Part shown: positions 8,469 to 17,126 of the stretch, in pieces
Layout: every line of letters starts with the position of its first letter
Numbering within the stretch: the first letter of the stretch is position 1
From: Salsipaludibacter albus
Lineage (GTDB): Bacteria > Actinomycetota > Nitriliruptoria > Nitriliruptorales > Nitriliruptoraceae
Assembly: GCF_019798055.1 (NCBI RefSeq)
Contig: NZ_JAHOPH010000008.1
Location: forward strand, 1 to 64,000
Direction: 5' to 3'
Length of the DNA: 64,000 nt
Position numbers and translations under genes: made by a program
Notes under the pieces: model-generated
What the model saw: the letters and a program-made list of their open reading frames with translations, nothing else
What the model was told of the DNA's origin: nothing
The model's database searches: none

Positions 8469-9383
8469 TCAGTCGTCGGACGTCTCCTCGACGGGCCCTG
8501 GCGTGTCGACGCGGCCGGCGAGGTGGGACAACTTGTCGGGATTGCGGATCGCCTGGATCCCGGCGATCCGGTCGTCCTCGACGTGGAGGACGAACAGCAC
8601 CACGACCTCGCCGTCGACCCAGCCGACCAGTCCCGGCTCGCCGTTGACGTCCACGGTGCTCGCCACGGCGTCGCCACCCGCCTGGCGGAACACCCCGAGG
8701 AGGAACCGCGCCACCCGGTCTGGGCCCACGACGGGACGGCGAGCGGCCGACGCCTTGCCCCCGCCGTCACTCACCAGGGTCACGTCGGGCGACAGCACCG
8801 CCAGCACGTCCTCGACCTCGCCTCCCTCACAGGCCGCGAGGAACGCCGCCGCGACGTCGTGCCGACGCTGCGGATCGACCTCGTAGCGGGGGCGTCGGTC
8901 GTCGAGGTGACTGCGGGCTCGCGACGCCAGCTGGCGGACCGCGGCGTGGGACCGTCCGAGCATCCGCGCGATCTCGGCATGCGGGTGCCCGAACACGTCG
9001 TGCAGCAGGAAGACCGCCCGCTCCGCCGGCGACAGCGACTCCAGCACCACCAGGAACGCCAGGGTCATCGAATCCGCCGTCGCTGCCGCGTCGGCAGGGT
9101 CCGTGCGACGCTCGTCACCGGTCAGGACCGGCTCCGGCAGCCACGGTCCGACGTAGGTTTCGCGCCGCCGGCGAGCCGACGTCAGCCGGTCGATGCAGAT
9201 CCGCGTCGTGACCGTCGTCAGCCACGCCGACGGCTCGCGGATCGAGTCCTGGTCGGCGGCCGCCCAGCGGGCCAGCGCGTCCTGCACCGCGTCCTCGGCC
9301 TCGGCGACCTCGCCGATCATCCGGTAGGCCAGCCCGAACAGCCGACGCCGCTCCACCTCCAGGTCGACACGTCCCGTCGTCAC
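8469..9383 (-). CDS. ECF sigma factor with C-terminal SnoaL-like domain (SigJ/ECF41 type)
   Basis: 304 residues from a GTG with GGGAGGT upstream. Region 2 (FGLAYRMIGEVAEAEDAVQDALARW) and region 4 (LSPAERAVFLLHDVFGHPHAEIARMLGRSHAAVRQLASRAR) are intact. The last about 110 residues form a SnoaL-like fold ending near the NPDKL motif, as in ECF41/SigJ factors where this domain tunes promoter activity in place of an anti-sigma factor. The start overlaps the stop of the DoxX-like gene by four bases (GTGA). ECF41 factors usually control neighbouring redox or DoxX-like genes, so this cassette is probably autoregulated. Confidence 0.88.
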   Translation of the reverse strand: MTTGRVDLEVERRRLFGLAYRMIGEVAEAEDAVQDALARWAAADQDSIREPSAWLTTVTTRICIDRLTSARRRRETYVGPWLPEPVLTGDERRTDPADAAATADSMTLAFLVVLESLSPAERAVFLLHDVFGHPHAEIARMLGRSHAAVRQLASRARSHLDDRRPRYEVDPQRRHDVAAAFLAACEGGEVEDVLAVLSPDVTLVSDGGGKASAARRPVVGPDRVARFLLGVFRQAGGDAVASTVDVNGEPGLVGWVDGEVVVLFVLHVEDDRIAGIQAIRNPDKLSHLAGRVDTPGPVEETSDD

Positions 9384-9883
9384 GACGCACCTCCCGGCGG
9401 TCTGCCTGGCCGGACCGGAGCCGGCGCCAGTCCCGGCTCGATGCGCAGCAGCCGCAGCGGCACAAGCACCTGCACGGTCAGCGCGACCAACTGCGCGACC
9501 GCGTCGCCGACGCCGAACGGCGCGAGGTGGGTGGCGTGGTACGCGAGGTGGGGCACGGCGAAGACGAGCGTGGCCAGTGCCGCGACGCCGGTCAACCACG
9601 GCCTGGTGACCGCGAGGCCGGCCACGACCCCGAGGGCAAGTTGCAGCGCGCCGACGTCTCGCACGAGGTGTTCGTTGAAGGGGCCGTCGAGCGCGACCCA
9701 CGAACGACCGAACGGGAAGTCGGCGTAGAAGGACGCCGGGGCCAGCAGCGCCCACCCACCGACGCCGACGAGCGTCGCCGCGACGACTCCCAGCAGCACG
9801 CGGCGCTCGGCCTCTCGCCGACGTCCGTCCTGGTCCGGTGGCGTGGCGGCCGCCCGGCCGGAGCGTGCACGGACCCCAGTCAT
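9380..9883 (-). CDS. DoxX-like small membrane protein
   Basis: 167 residues with a charged N-terminal segment and four predicted membrane helices. GVGGWALLAPASFYADFPF and VRDVGALQLALGV resemble DoxX/DUF4345-type proteins. The ATG at 9883 has GAGGTG nine bases upstream. Both ends overlap neighbours by four bases (ATGA and GTGA), so it is translated together with the NAD-binding protein before it and the sigma factor after it. DoxX-like proteins are linked to membrane redox and oxidative stress, but the reaction here is unknown. Confidence 0.75.
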   Translation of the reverse strand: MTGVRARSGRAAATPPDQDGRRREAERRVLLGVVAATLVGVGGWALLAPASFYADFPFGRSWVALDGPFNEHLVRDVGALQLALGVVAGLAVTRPWLTGVAALATLVFAVPHLAYHATHLAPFGVGDAVAQLVALTVQVLVPLRLLRIEPGLAPAPVRPGRPPGGAS

Positions 9884-10926
9884 CGAACGCCACCTCGCCG
9901 AGGAGTCGGCGGCGCCGCGGTGTCGGCGGTCTTTGCGACTCCACCCGGACCGGCTCTGCGTGCCGCGAGGCCGTCCTCGTCCGATGACCGGCCATCGACC
10001 GACGTTGCGTCGTCGAGGTCGGGCGCCGAGTCGATCGCCGCCACCACCTGGTGCCAGGCCGACGCGGCGTCCAAGAACGTCGGGGCCCACCCGGTGGCGT
10101 CGCGGAAGGCGCCTGCGTCCAGGCGCACCGAGCGGTCCAGCATCCGGAGCGGACCGACTCGGCTGATCCAGCGTGGGGGGAGCCGCAGTCGCCGGCCGAC
10201 CGCCGCGGACAGGGCCTCGGCGTGCTCCCGACGACGCAGGGGACGGTCGTCGGCCACGATCCAGGTCCCGGCGGGTGCGTCCAGGGCGGCCACGACGGCG
10301 GCAGCAGCATCGTCGAGGTGGATGGTCGGCAGGTATCCGTCGGGATCCCCGAAGAACGGCGCGATCCCCCACCGACGGGCCGTGGTGACCTGGTCGCGCG
10401 TGTGGCCGGCGTCGGGACCGACGAACTGGGCGAAGCGGAGCGCCACGCCGACGTGGCCGGCCGCGGTCACCCGTCGTGCGGATGCCTCGCCGTCCAGCGC
10501 GGTCAGCGCCGGCCACACCGGGTCGACCGCCGAGGTGTCGTCGACCCAGCCGTCGCCGCCGTCGGCGAAGACGCCGAAGTAGGACTCGCGGACGTAGCGG
10601 TCGGTGCCGACGGCCAGCACGGCGTCGGCCAGGTTCGCACTGGCCTCGGTTCGCAGGCGGTCGTTCATCCGCCACGCCGAGCGCTGGATCATCCTGTTGG
10701 TCGGCGGGATGCTCGTGGCGAGGTCGACCACCGCCTCGTGGCCGTCCACGACGTCCCGGACGGTGGCAGGATCGAACAGGTCCACCTGCACGGGCGTCGC
10801 ACCCGCGGCGAGCACGGCCTCAGGATGGCTGCGGGCCACCGCCGTGACCGCGTGGCCCGCGGCAACGAGGTCGGGCAGCACCCGCCGACCGAGGACACCC
10901 GTGGCGCCGGTGACGAAGATCTCCAT
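9880..10926 (-). CDS. NAD(P)-binding epimerase/NmrA-like protein
   Basis: 348 residues with a Rossmann start MEIFVTGATGVLGRRVLPDL (GxxGxxG) and an extended-SDR layout. The usual catalytic YxxxK is not obvious, so it may bind NAD(P) as a sensor or act on a small substrate. The ATG at 10926 has AGGAG seven bases upstream; the longer open frame before it is not family-like. First gene of the three-gene overlapping cassette with the DoxX-like protein and the SigJ-like factor. The C-terminal about 45 residues are low complexity. Confidence 0.8.
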   Translation of the reverse strand: MEIFVTGATGVLGRRVLPDLVAAGHAVTAVARSHPEAVLAAGATPVQVDLFDPATVRDVVDGHEAVVDLATSIPPTNRMIQRSAWRMNDRLRTEASANLADAVLAVGTDRYVRESYFGVFADGGDGWVDDTSAVDPVWPALTALDGEASARRVTAAGHVGVALRFAQFVGPDAGHTRDQVTTARRWGIAPFFGDPDGYLPTIHLDDAAAAVVAALDAPAGTWIVADDRPLRRREHAEALSAAVGRRLRLPPRWISRVGPLRMLDRSVRLDAGAFRDATGWAPTFLDAASAWHQVVAAIDSAPDLDDATSVDGRSSDEDGLAARRAGPGGVAKTADTAAPPTPRRGGVR

Positions 10927-11033
10927 GACGAACTCCTGTCGTGTGCGAGTCACCATCACTGACGACGCGCCTCGACGGGATGTGACCACGGCGTGCACCC
11001 TGCGCGCAGAGCAGGGCCCAATCCTCGAACTTC

Positions 11034-11271
11034 GATGTCCGCGGCCGATCGACTCGGCCACGAACGCCACGACAACCAAGATCGTGCGGCAGTCCGGACA
11101 CCGTCCACCACGCCGTTCGCGACCGATCGACGCGGCTCCCGAGGCCAGCAGTCGGCGATCGCACCCCGCCCAAGCCGTTCCCGACCGATCAACCCGGCTC
11201 TGAACGCCAACCGCCCGCGAGCTCCATCTCCCAACGCCGTTCGCGACCGGTCACTGCGCCCTCGAAGGTCA
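11034..11271. repeat. Intergenic array of four 36-base imperfect palindromes (array 1)
   Basis: Units at 11034-11069, 11112-11147, 11174-11209 and 11236-11271, separated by 42, 26 and 26 bases. Typical units begin GCCGTTC, have a CGACCGATC core and end near GAACGCCA. The first and last are more diverged. They sit in the 564-base gap 10927-11490 between divergent genes; apart from the array I see no gene there. The same end arms and length recur in arrays near 31.1 and 56.9 kb. Confidence 0.7.
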
Positions 11272-11490
11272 CCGACGCGCACGCCGCCATGGGCGGGACG
11301 TGGGGATGGACACGGCGTGCAACCATCGGGGGCACGGACGGCGTCGAACGGTTCACGGGGCAAGCCGACCGTCCGGCGACCACGTGCGAGCGCCCTCCCA
11401 CAGTCCCCACTGCTGCCGACGTCCAGGCGCGGTAACGGGGGAGCCGCCGGGCGTCTCGCGGTCCCCTGCCCGAGCCGACGACGAGGAACC

Positions 11491-12222
11491 ATGACCAGCA
11501 CCGGGCTCAGGACGGGAATCGACAGCGCGGGGCGCCGCGTCCTGCTGATCGTGGTGGTGGCGGCCCTGGTGGGGTGCGGGACTGCCCCATCGCCCGTCGA
11601 GCAGGACGCGACCAGTCCGCCGGCACCCGGCGTCGAGCCGGCGGATCCCTCCGCGTCGCCGTCCGACATGCCGGTCGAGCCCGGGACCGGGGAGCCCGGA
11701 AGCGAACCGGCTACTGGCACCGCGATCACGGTGGAGTTGGCGGGGCCGGTCGAGGTGGGATCCGCCGTCCGGGTGCCGGTGGTCGTGACGGTCGGCACGT
11801 CCGAGCCGACCTGGGACGCCGCGCGGCTGTCGACGGAGGTGGAGGGCCACGCCTCGGCGGAGCTCAGCGTCGACGTGGACGACCTGGCGCCCGGTGGGAC
11901 CGCGACGGGCGACCTGGTGGTCGACGTCCCGGCCGGCACGGTCGACGAGCCGAGCGAGAGCAGCATCGACGTGACACTGCACCTGCTCCGGGGCGACGAG
12001 GAGGTCGCCCGGCGGCGCGACACGGTGGCGATCGTCGCCGGACCCGATCGTGCCTGGCTGGCCCACGGGTCCACTGCCGAGGCGCGCCGGGCGATGCTCG
12101 GCGACCTGCTCGCCGAGGGTTCGATCACCCGGGAGCAGCACGACACGGCGATCGCCGGGACCACGGAGTCGACCGGGCGCGCGACCGTCGAGGTCGTGAC
12201 GCCGGCGGACGCGCCAGACTGA
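11491..12222 (+). CDS. Lipoprotein of unknown function
   Basis: 243 residues from an ATG with AGGA upstream. The hydrophobic N-terminal segment ends in a lipobox (ALVGC), so the protein is lipid-anchored outside the membrane. A Pro/Ser/Glu-rich linker of about 45 residues follows, then a beta-rich domain near residues 75-175 that looks immunoglobulin-like (VRVPVVVTVG, ASAELSVDVDDL, SIDVTLHLLRGDEEV). Near the end is EARRAMLGDLLAEGSITREQHD, which resembles the short helical SHOCT-type segment. No enzymatic motif. Divergent from the NAD-binding gene. Confidence 0.65.
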   Translation: MTSTGLRTGIDSAGRRVLLIVVVAALVGCGTAPSPVEQDATSPPAPGVEPADPSASPSDMPVEPGTGEPGSEPATGTAITVELAGPVEVGSAVRVPVVVTVGTSEPTWDAARLSTEVEGHASAELSVDVDDLAPGGTATGDLVVDVPAGTVDEPSESSIDVTLHLLRGDEEVARRRDTVAIVAGPDRAWLAHGSTAEARRAMLGDLLAEGSITREQHDTAIAGTTESTGRATVEVVTPADAPD

Positions 12223-12369
12223 GTCGTGGCGCCGGCGGACATGCCGAACCGGGCACCGCACGCCTCGTTCCCGCAAGAGCCGTGGCCGATCGACCCACCG
12301 GGTCGGTCCAGCAGGTCGAGCCGCCCGGTTCGCACCGTTGTCCCGAGATTCGTCCGTGGCGCTGGAATA

Positions 12370-12422
12370 CTTGAAGCCTCAAGCGTGTTTTTTTGGGTGG
12401 ACGTCAGTTGAACCGTCAACTG
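12370..12422. promoter_or_regulatory. Two palindromes upstream of the YceI gene
   Basis: CTTGAAGCCTCAAG (12370-12383) has five-base arms and CAGTTGAACCGTCAACTG (12405-12422) has seven-base arms; both contain TTGA/TCAA half-sites. A T-run lies between them. The second ends about nine bases before the AAGGAG of the YceI gene. TTGAA/TTCAA-type palindromes are typical MarR-family sites, so stress-responsive control is plausible, but no MarR gene is in the window. Confidence 0.5.
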
Positions 12423-12440
12423 AACTCAAGGAGACTTCTC

Positions 12441-12998
12441 ATGAGCACCACCACTGCCACCCCCACCCTCACCGGCGAGTACGTGCTGGACGACAGCCAC
12501 TCGCGCCTCGGCTTCGTCGCGCGGCACGCGATGGTCACCAAGGTCCGCGGCTCGTTCAGCGAGTTCTCGGCCAGCGGCCACTTCGACCCCGAGAACCCCG
12601 GCGAGTCGAACGCGGCGGTCACCATCCAGGCTGCCAGCATCGACACGGGCAACGAGGACCGGGACACCCACCTTCGCTCCAACGACTTCTTCGACATGGA
12701 GAACCACCCGGAGATCCGGTTCACCTCGACCGACGTGACCAAGGACGGCGACGTGTTCAACGTCACCGGTGACCTGACCATCAAGGGCACCACCAAGTCC
12801 GTCACGATCCCGTTCGAGTTCACCGGCGCCGCCACCGACCCGTTCGGCAACGAGCGTGTCGGCTTCGAGGGCAGCGTCCAGGTCAACCGCAAGGACTGGG
12901 ACCTGAACTGGAACGCCCCGCTCAACGCCGGCGGCGTGCTCGTCAGCGACAAGGTCACCCTCGAGCTCGACCTGTCGGCCATCAAGCAGGACAGCTGA
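12441..12998 (+). CDS. YceI-family protein
   Basis: 185 residues with no signal peptide, so cytoplasmic, unlike E. coli YceI. The lipocalin-like YceI pattern is clear: GEYVLDDSHSRLGFVARHAM near the start, then VTIQAASIDTGNEDRDTHLRS, FDMENHPEIRFTST, LTIKGTTKSVTIPFEF and VGFEGSVQVNRKDWDLNWN. YceI proteins bind polyisoprenoids or other hydrophobic molecules and respond to stress. The ATG has AAGGAG upstream. Two palindromes precede it and a hairpin follows. Confidence 0.92.
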   Translation: MSTTTATPTLTGEYVLDDSHSRLGFVARHAMVTKVRGSFSEFSASGHFDPENPGESNAAVTIQAASIDTGNEDRDTHLRSNDFFDMENHPEIRFTSTDVTKDGDVFNVTGDLTIKGTTKSVTIPFEFTGAATDPFGNERVGFEGSVQVNRKDWDLNWNAPLNAGGVLVSDKVTLELDLSAIKQDS

Positions 12999-13013
12999 CA
13001 CCCTGATCTCCCC

Positions 13014-13065
13014 CACGGACGTGCAGGGTCCGTGCACCGGCGCCGGTCGCTTCTCGCGGCCGGCG
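13014..13065. terminator. Tandem hairpins between YceI and the methyltransferase gene
   Basis: CACGGAC/GTCCGTG (13014-13034) is followed by a second GC-rich hairpin with arms CGCCGG and CCGGCG around 13041-13065, then GTCGTTG. They lie between convergent genes, so they could stop transcription from both sides. Confidence 0.4.
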
Positions 13066-13151
13066 TCGTTGCATGTCCACCCGCAGCCGCCGACGGAGTC
13101 CGGCCTGTACGCAAGCGCGATCCGCCACCCGGCACGTCGGGCGCGGACGGG

Positions 13152-14092
13152 TCAGGCCGCCGTCCCGGGAGCCTCGGCGAGGAGGGCGGACAGCGCGGCG
13201 ACGTCGGCCGGGGTCGTTCGACAGCAGCCACCGACCAGGTCGGCACCCGTGTCGACGAGGTGGTCGAGCCGGTGGCCGTCCCGGGTCCCGATGCCGTCCG
13301 GGTCCTCCAACCAGCCCCGTCCGACGGCGTCCCAGGACTCCCCGCTGTTCGGCTCCGCGAGGGTCGGCTTGCCGGCATGGGTCGCGGCCAGCTCCACGGC
13401 CGGAGCGACGTCGGCGGGCGTGCAGCAGTTGACGCCGACCGCGACCACCTCGTCGACGTCCGCGGCCATCGCGAAGGCCTCCTCGAGCGGTTCGCCCGCC
13501 GGGTCCTGGTCCCCTCGCGGGTCAGCGACAGCCAGCACGGCACCCCGCTGCCGCGCACCAGGGACAGCAGCGCCTCGACCTCGGCCAGGTTCGGGATGGT
13601 CTCGAGCGCCAGCACGTCCGCCCCGGCCTCCGCCAGCACCTCCAGCCGTGGACGGTGCCACCGCTCCAGCTTGCGGACCGACCGGCCGTAGCCACCGCGG
13701 TACTCGGACCCGTCGGCGAGGTAGGCCCCGTAGGGCCCGATGGAGGCGGCGATCCAGCGGGGTCGGTCGTCACCGGAGTCCTCGGCGAACCGCCGCCGGG
13801 CCACGTCGGCCAGACGCACGGTGTCACGCAGCATGGTCGTCGCCGGGACCCGACCGAGGCCGATGCGGGCCAGTCCGTCGAACGACGCCTGGTAGGAGGC
13901 GGTGGTCGCCACCCGGGCGCCCGCGGCGTAGAAGTCGCGATGCGCCGCGACCACCTCGTCCGGCTCGTCGAGCACGAGGCGAGCGGACCACAGATGGTCC
14001 GACAGTTCGTTGCCCCGCGCCTCCAGGTGGGTCGCCAGGCCGCCGTCGAGCACGACGGGGCTGGCGGCGACGGCAGCGGCGAAGGTGGTCAT
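13152..14092 (-). pseudogene. mmuM: Homocysteine S-methyltransferase, frameshifted
   Basis: The gene would make a 313-residue enzyme transferring methyl from S-methylmethionine or AdoMet to homocysteine. From the ATG at 14092 the frame reads VVLDGGLATHLEARG, the usual start, through PNLAEVEALL and CWLSLTREG, then runs into Arg/Ser-rich nonsense. The rest continues in another frame: VGVNCCTPADV and VGGCCRTTPADVAAL supply the zinc-binding Cys. The switch falls at the CCCC run at 13511-13514; one more base there would restore a continuous protein of normal length. All catalytic motifs are otherwise intact, so either the break is recent or it is a sequencing error. Confidence 0.8.
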
Positions 14093-14240
14093 GTCGTCAG
14101 CATGCCCCGGCTGGCGGGGAAGGGCGAACCGGTTGGCCGGGGTCCGCGCCGCACCGGTGGGGCAGAATGCGTGCAGGGTCGCCCCGTCGACGAGGTCGCG
14201 TGCGGCGGACCGCCACATCACGTCGAGCGAGGACGAACCG

Positions 14241-14654
14241 ATGATCATCCACCCCTACCTCACCTTCAACGGCAACTGCGAGGAGGCGATGACCTTCTAC
14301 CAGTCGGTGTTCGGCGGGGAGTTCACCGCCCAGCAGCGCTTCTCCGAGGCTCTCGGGAACGACGTCGACCCCGCCGACGCCGACCGGATGATGCACATGT
14401 CCCTGCCGGTCGGCGACAGCGCCCTGATGGCCTCCGACACGACCAGCGACATGGACCCGGTGCCGTCCGGACACGACGTCAGCCTGAGCGTCGATCCCGA
14501 GGACGTCGACGAGGCCCGCCGGATCTTCGACGCCCTGGCCGAGGGCGGCACCGTCACCTTGGCCTTCGAGCCGCAGTTCTGGGGCGACTGGTTCGGCAGC
14601 TGCACGGACCGGTTCGGGATCGACTGGATGGTCAACGCCTCCGCCGGCGACTGA
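14241..14654 (+). CDS. VOC-family (PhnB/glyoxalase-like) protein
   Basis: 137 residues. It begins MIIHPYLTFNGNCEEAMTFY and continues FYQSVFGGEF, the standard opening of PhnB-type vicinal oxygen chelate proteins. It ends with FWGDWFGSCTDRFGIDWMVN, matching the conserved GxxxDxFGxxWM pattern of the PhnB subfamily. These are small dimeric cytosolic proteins; most PhnB-like members have no proven substrate. The ATG at 14241 is preceded by GAGGACGAACCG. Divergent from mmuM. Confidence 0.88.
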   Translation: MIIHPYLTFNGNCEEAMTFYQSVFGGEFTAQQRFSEALGNDVDPADADRMMHMSLPVGDSALMASDTTSDMDPVPSGHDVSLSVDPEDVDEARRIFDALAEGGTVTLAFEPQFWGDWFGSCTDRFGIDWMVNASAGD

Positions 14655-14790
14655 CCGGCCACGACGTCGGCCCTCCACGCCGACGTCGCGCCGGCCGAAC
14701 GCAACGGCCATGGACGGTGGGGCAGGATCGGGCGTATCAGGGGTGTGGGAGGCGACCTCTCGTGTCCGAGCCCCGACGAGGACCCACGGC

Positions 14791-15012
14791 ATGAGCGTCG
14801 CCCCAGCCACCGCGACACCGGGACTGCGGACCACCCGGGTGCTGCACCCGTCCGAGGTCGTCCACGACGAGGTGCTCCATCCGGGCGCAGTCGTCTGGCT
14901 CGCCGAGCCGTGGCTGCACGACGGCGAGCTCGACCGGTTCGACACCGCCGCACGCACGGCGGCCATGGCCCGTCACCCGGCCGGACGGGCCCGACACCTC
15001 CGGGCGGTGTGA
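14791..15012 (+). CDS. Small hypothetical protein (73 aa)
   Basis: A short frame starting MSVAPATATPGLRTTR with AGGA about ten bases upstream. It contains VVHDEVLHPGAVVWLAEPWLHDGELDRFD, which looks like real protein, then an Ala/Arg-rich tail ending HLRAV. No family recognised. It lies between the VOC gene and the convergent GH13 gene. Could be a small uncharacterised protein or a chance frame in GC-rich DNA. Confidence 0.4.
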   Translation: MSVAPATATPGLRTTRVLHPSEVVHDEVLHPGAVVWLAEPWLHDGELDRFDTAARTAAMARHPAGRARHLRAV

Positions 15013-15073
15013 CGACCGCGGACACGAGCGCGACACCGGCCGCCGCCTCAACCGCCGACGCAACGGCCCAGGG

Positions 15074-16870
15074 TCAGTCGCGGGTGTAGACCAGGACGCT
15101 GGCCGGGCCGATGTCCACGACCGCGCTGGCCGGCAGGCCGTCGACCCCGTCGTCGCCGACGTCGAGGTCACCCGAGCCGTGGTCGCCGAACAGGCTCGAG
15201 TAGGTCCGTGCGTCGGAGTTGAACCGCAGCGACCAGTGTCCTGCGGCCGGGAAACCGACCCGGTGACCGTCGACCGACTCGGCCTGGAAGTTCGCGATCA
15301 CCACCACGTCGGCAGCGTCCTCGCGGTGACGGCTGAACGCGACCACCTTGGCGTCGTCGTCGACCTGCAACAGCCGGGTGTCCTGGCCACGCAGTCCGCC
15401 ACTGGTGCCATCGACGTCGCGCCGCAGGTGGACCAGGTCCGACACCATCCGGACGAGGTCGCGGAAGTGCTCGGCACGGGGCCAGTCCAGCGGGACGTCG
15501 TCGCGGAACCACTCGTCCTCCAGGAACTCCTGGCCCTGGAACAGCATCGGGATGCCGGGCGAGGTCAGCACGAGTGCCAGGCCCAGGGCCGCACGCTTCT
15601 GGGCGTGCCAGCCGGTGGGGTTGTCGCCGTCGACCTCGCTGGGGATCCGCGCCTTGCCGTTGGCGACCTCGTCGTGGCTCTCGGTGTAGACGACCCGGGC
15701 GAAGGCGTCGCCGTAGTCGTAGGTGATCGCGTCGGCGACGGCGGTCATCGAACGGTCATCGTCGTCGACGGCCGTCAACGCCCGACGCACCGGATGCACG
15801 AAGTGGGTGTCCCACTGGCTGTGGAAGGCAGCGCCGTCCGAGGCCGTGGACGTGACCAGGTGGTCGCCGTGGAGGTCCTCGGCGATCATGATCGCGTCGG
15901 GGAACTGGTCGCGGACGTCGCGTGCGATCCAGCCCATCAGGTCCCAGCCCTCGGGGATGTCCTTGCCGGTGCCGTCGACGCTGCGCATGAACGGGGTCAT
16001 GTCGAACCGCAGCCCGTCGACCCGGTACTCGCGCAGCCACATGAACGCGTTGTCGTGGATGAAGTTGCGGACCGCCTCGCGCCCGTAGTCGGGCCGGGTG
16101 TCGCCCCACGGCGTGGCCGAGCGGTGGTCGTTGTAGAAGTAGATGCCGCCCTTGTCGTGCTCGGACCAGCCGTCGAAGCGCCACAGGTCGAGGTCGGACG
16201 GCCCGAAGTGGTTGTAGACGACGTCGAGGATCACCGCGATGCCATGCTCGTGGGCGGCCTTGACGAAGCCCTTGAGGGCGTCCGGACCGCCGTAGGCCGA
16301 CTCGACCGCGAACACGTGGGCCGGGTTGTAGCCCCACGACACGTCGCCGGAGAACTCCATCAGCGGCATCAGCTCGATCGCGTTGATCCCGACGTCGGCG
16401 AGGTAGGCCAGCTTGCCCGCGACCTTCTCGAGGTCCCCCGGCCCCCCAGGCCCACCCACGAACGACCCGACGTGGGTCTCGTAGACGACCAGCTGGTCGT
16501 GCGACGGGCAGGCGAAGTCGTCGTCGCCCCAGTCGAACGCGGCCGGGTCGTGGACGATCCCGTTACCGACCGAGTTCGTGACGTGGCGCGCGTACGGGTC
16601 GATCCGGTACCGCTCGTCGCCGTCGGCACCGGTCAGTCGGAACTTGTACTCGTCCCCAGCCGACGCGCCGGCGACGTCGCCGTAGAAGTACCCGTTGCCC
16701 TCCGACACCAGCTCGGTGCCGCCCCAGTCGTCGAAGTCACCCACGACCCACGCGGCCGAGGCGTTGGGTGCCCAGACCCGGAACGCGACCCCCTCGTCGT
16801 GGACGATCGCGCCCATGCCGCCGCGGTGCTCACTGCCCTCCGTCGCCGGATGGCTGTCGTCGCCGGTCAT
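15074..16870 (-). CDS. GH13 alpha-glucan-active enzyme with CBM48-like N-terminal domain
   Basis: 598 residues from an ATG preceded by GGAGG. The N-terminal about 100 residues are an isoamylase-type E-set domain (FRVWAPNASAAWVVGDFDDWGG). A GH13 barrel follows with all four signatures: VILDVVYNH, then DGLRFDM (nucleophile Asp near 289), MIAEDLHG (acid Glu near 329) and ESHDEV (Asp near 398). A C-terminal beta-sandwich ends VLVYTRD. The layout matches GlgB/TreZ-like enzymes, but it is shorter than full-length GlgB and the exact activity (branching, debranching or trehalohydrolase) is not clear. No signal peptide, so it acts on cytosolic glucan. It stands alone, not in a glycogen or trehalose operon. 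Confidence 0.85.
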   Translation of the reverse strand: MTGDDSHPATEGSEHRGGMGAIVHDEGVAFRVWAPNASAAWVVGDFDDWGGTELVSEGNGYFYGDVAGASAGDEYKFRLTGADGDERYRIDPYARHVTNSVGNGIVHDPAAFDWGDDDFACPSHDQLVVYETHVGSFVGGPGGPGDLEKVAGKLAYLADVGINAIELMPLMEFSGDVSWGYNPAHVFAVESAYGGPDALKGFVKAAHEHGIAVILDVVYNHFGPSDLDLWRFDGWSEHDKGGIYFYNDHRSATPWGDTRPDYGREAVRNFIHDNAFMWLREYRVDGLRFDMTPFMRSVDGTGKDIPEGWDLMGWIARDVRDQFPDAIMIAEDLHGDHLVTSTASDGAAFHSQWDTHFVHPVRRALTAVDDDDRSMTAVADAITYDYGDAFARVVYTESHDEVANGKARIPSEVDGDNPTGWHAQKRAALGLALVLTSPGIPMLFQGQEFLEDEWFRDDVPLDWPRAEHFRDLVRMVSDLVHLRRDVDGTSGGLRGQDTRLLQVDDDAKVVAFSRHREDAADVVVIANFQAESVDGHRVGFPAAGHWSLRFNSDARTYSSLFGDHGSGDLDVGDDGVDGLPASAVVDIGPASVLVYTRD

Positions 16871-17126
16871 GTGTGCCTCCACGTCGTGGTTCCGAAGCAC
16901 CGAACCGTACGTCACCACGGGGACGACTCGCGCATCGCGCCACCCTCGTCCGACCAACCCCCGGGCCCGACCGCGACCACCCGCCTCCGACGCCAGTTCC
17001 CCACGGGCCCGTCCCTGCCGGTGTGGCAGGCAGGTGCGAGACCGAGACAACGGTCCCGGGAGGGACCCCTCGATGCCGCGAGAAGGCCTAGGATCGGGGC
17101 GCGATCGGCGCGCGAAGGGGCCGACC

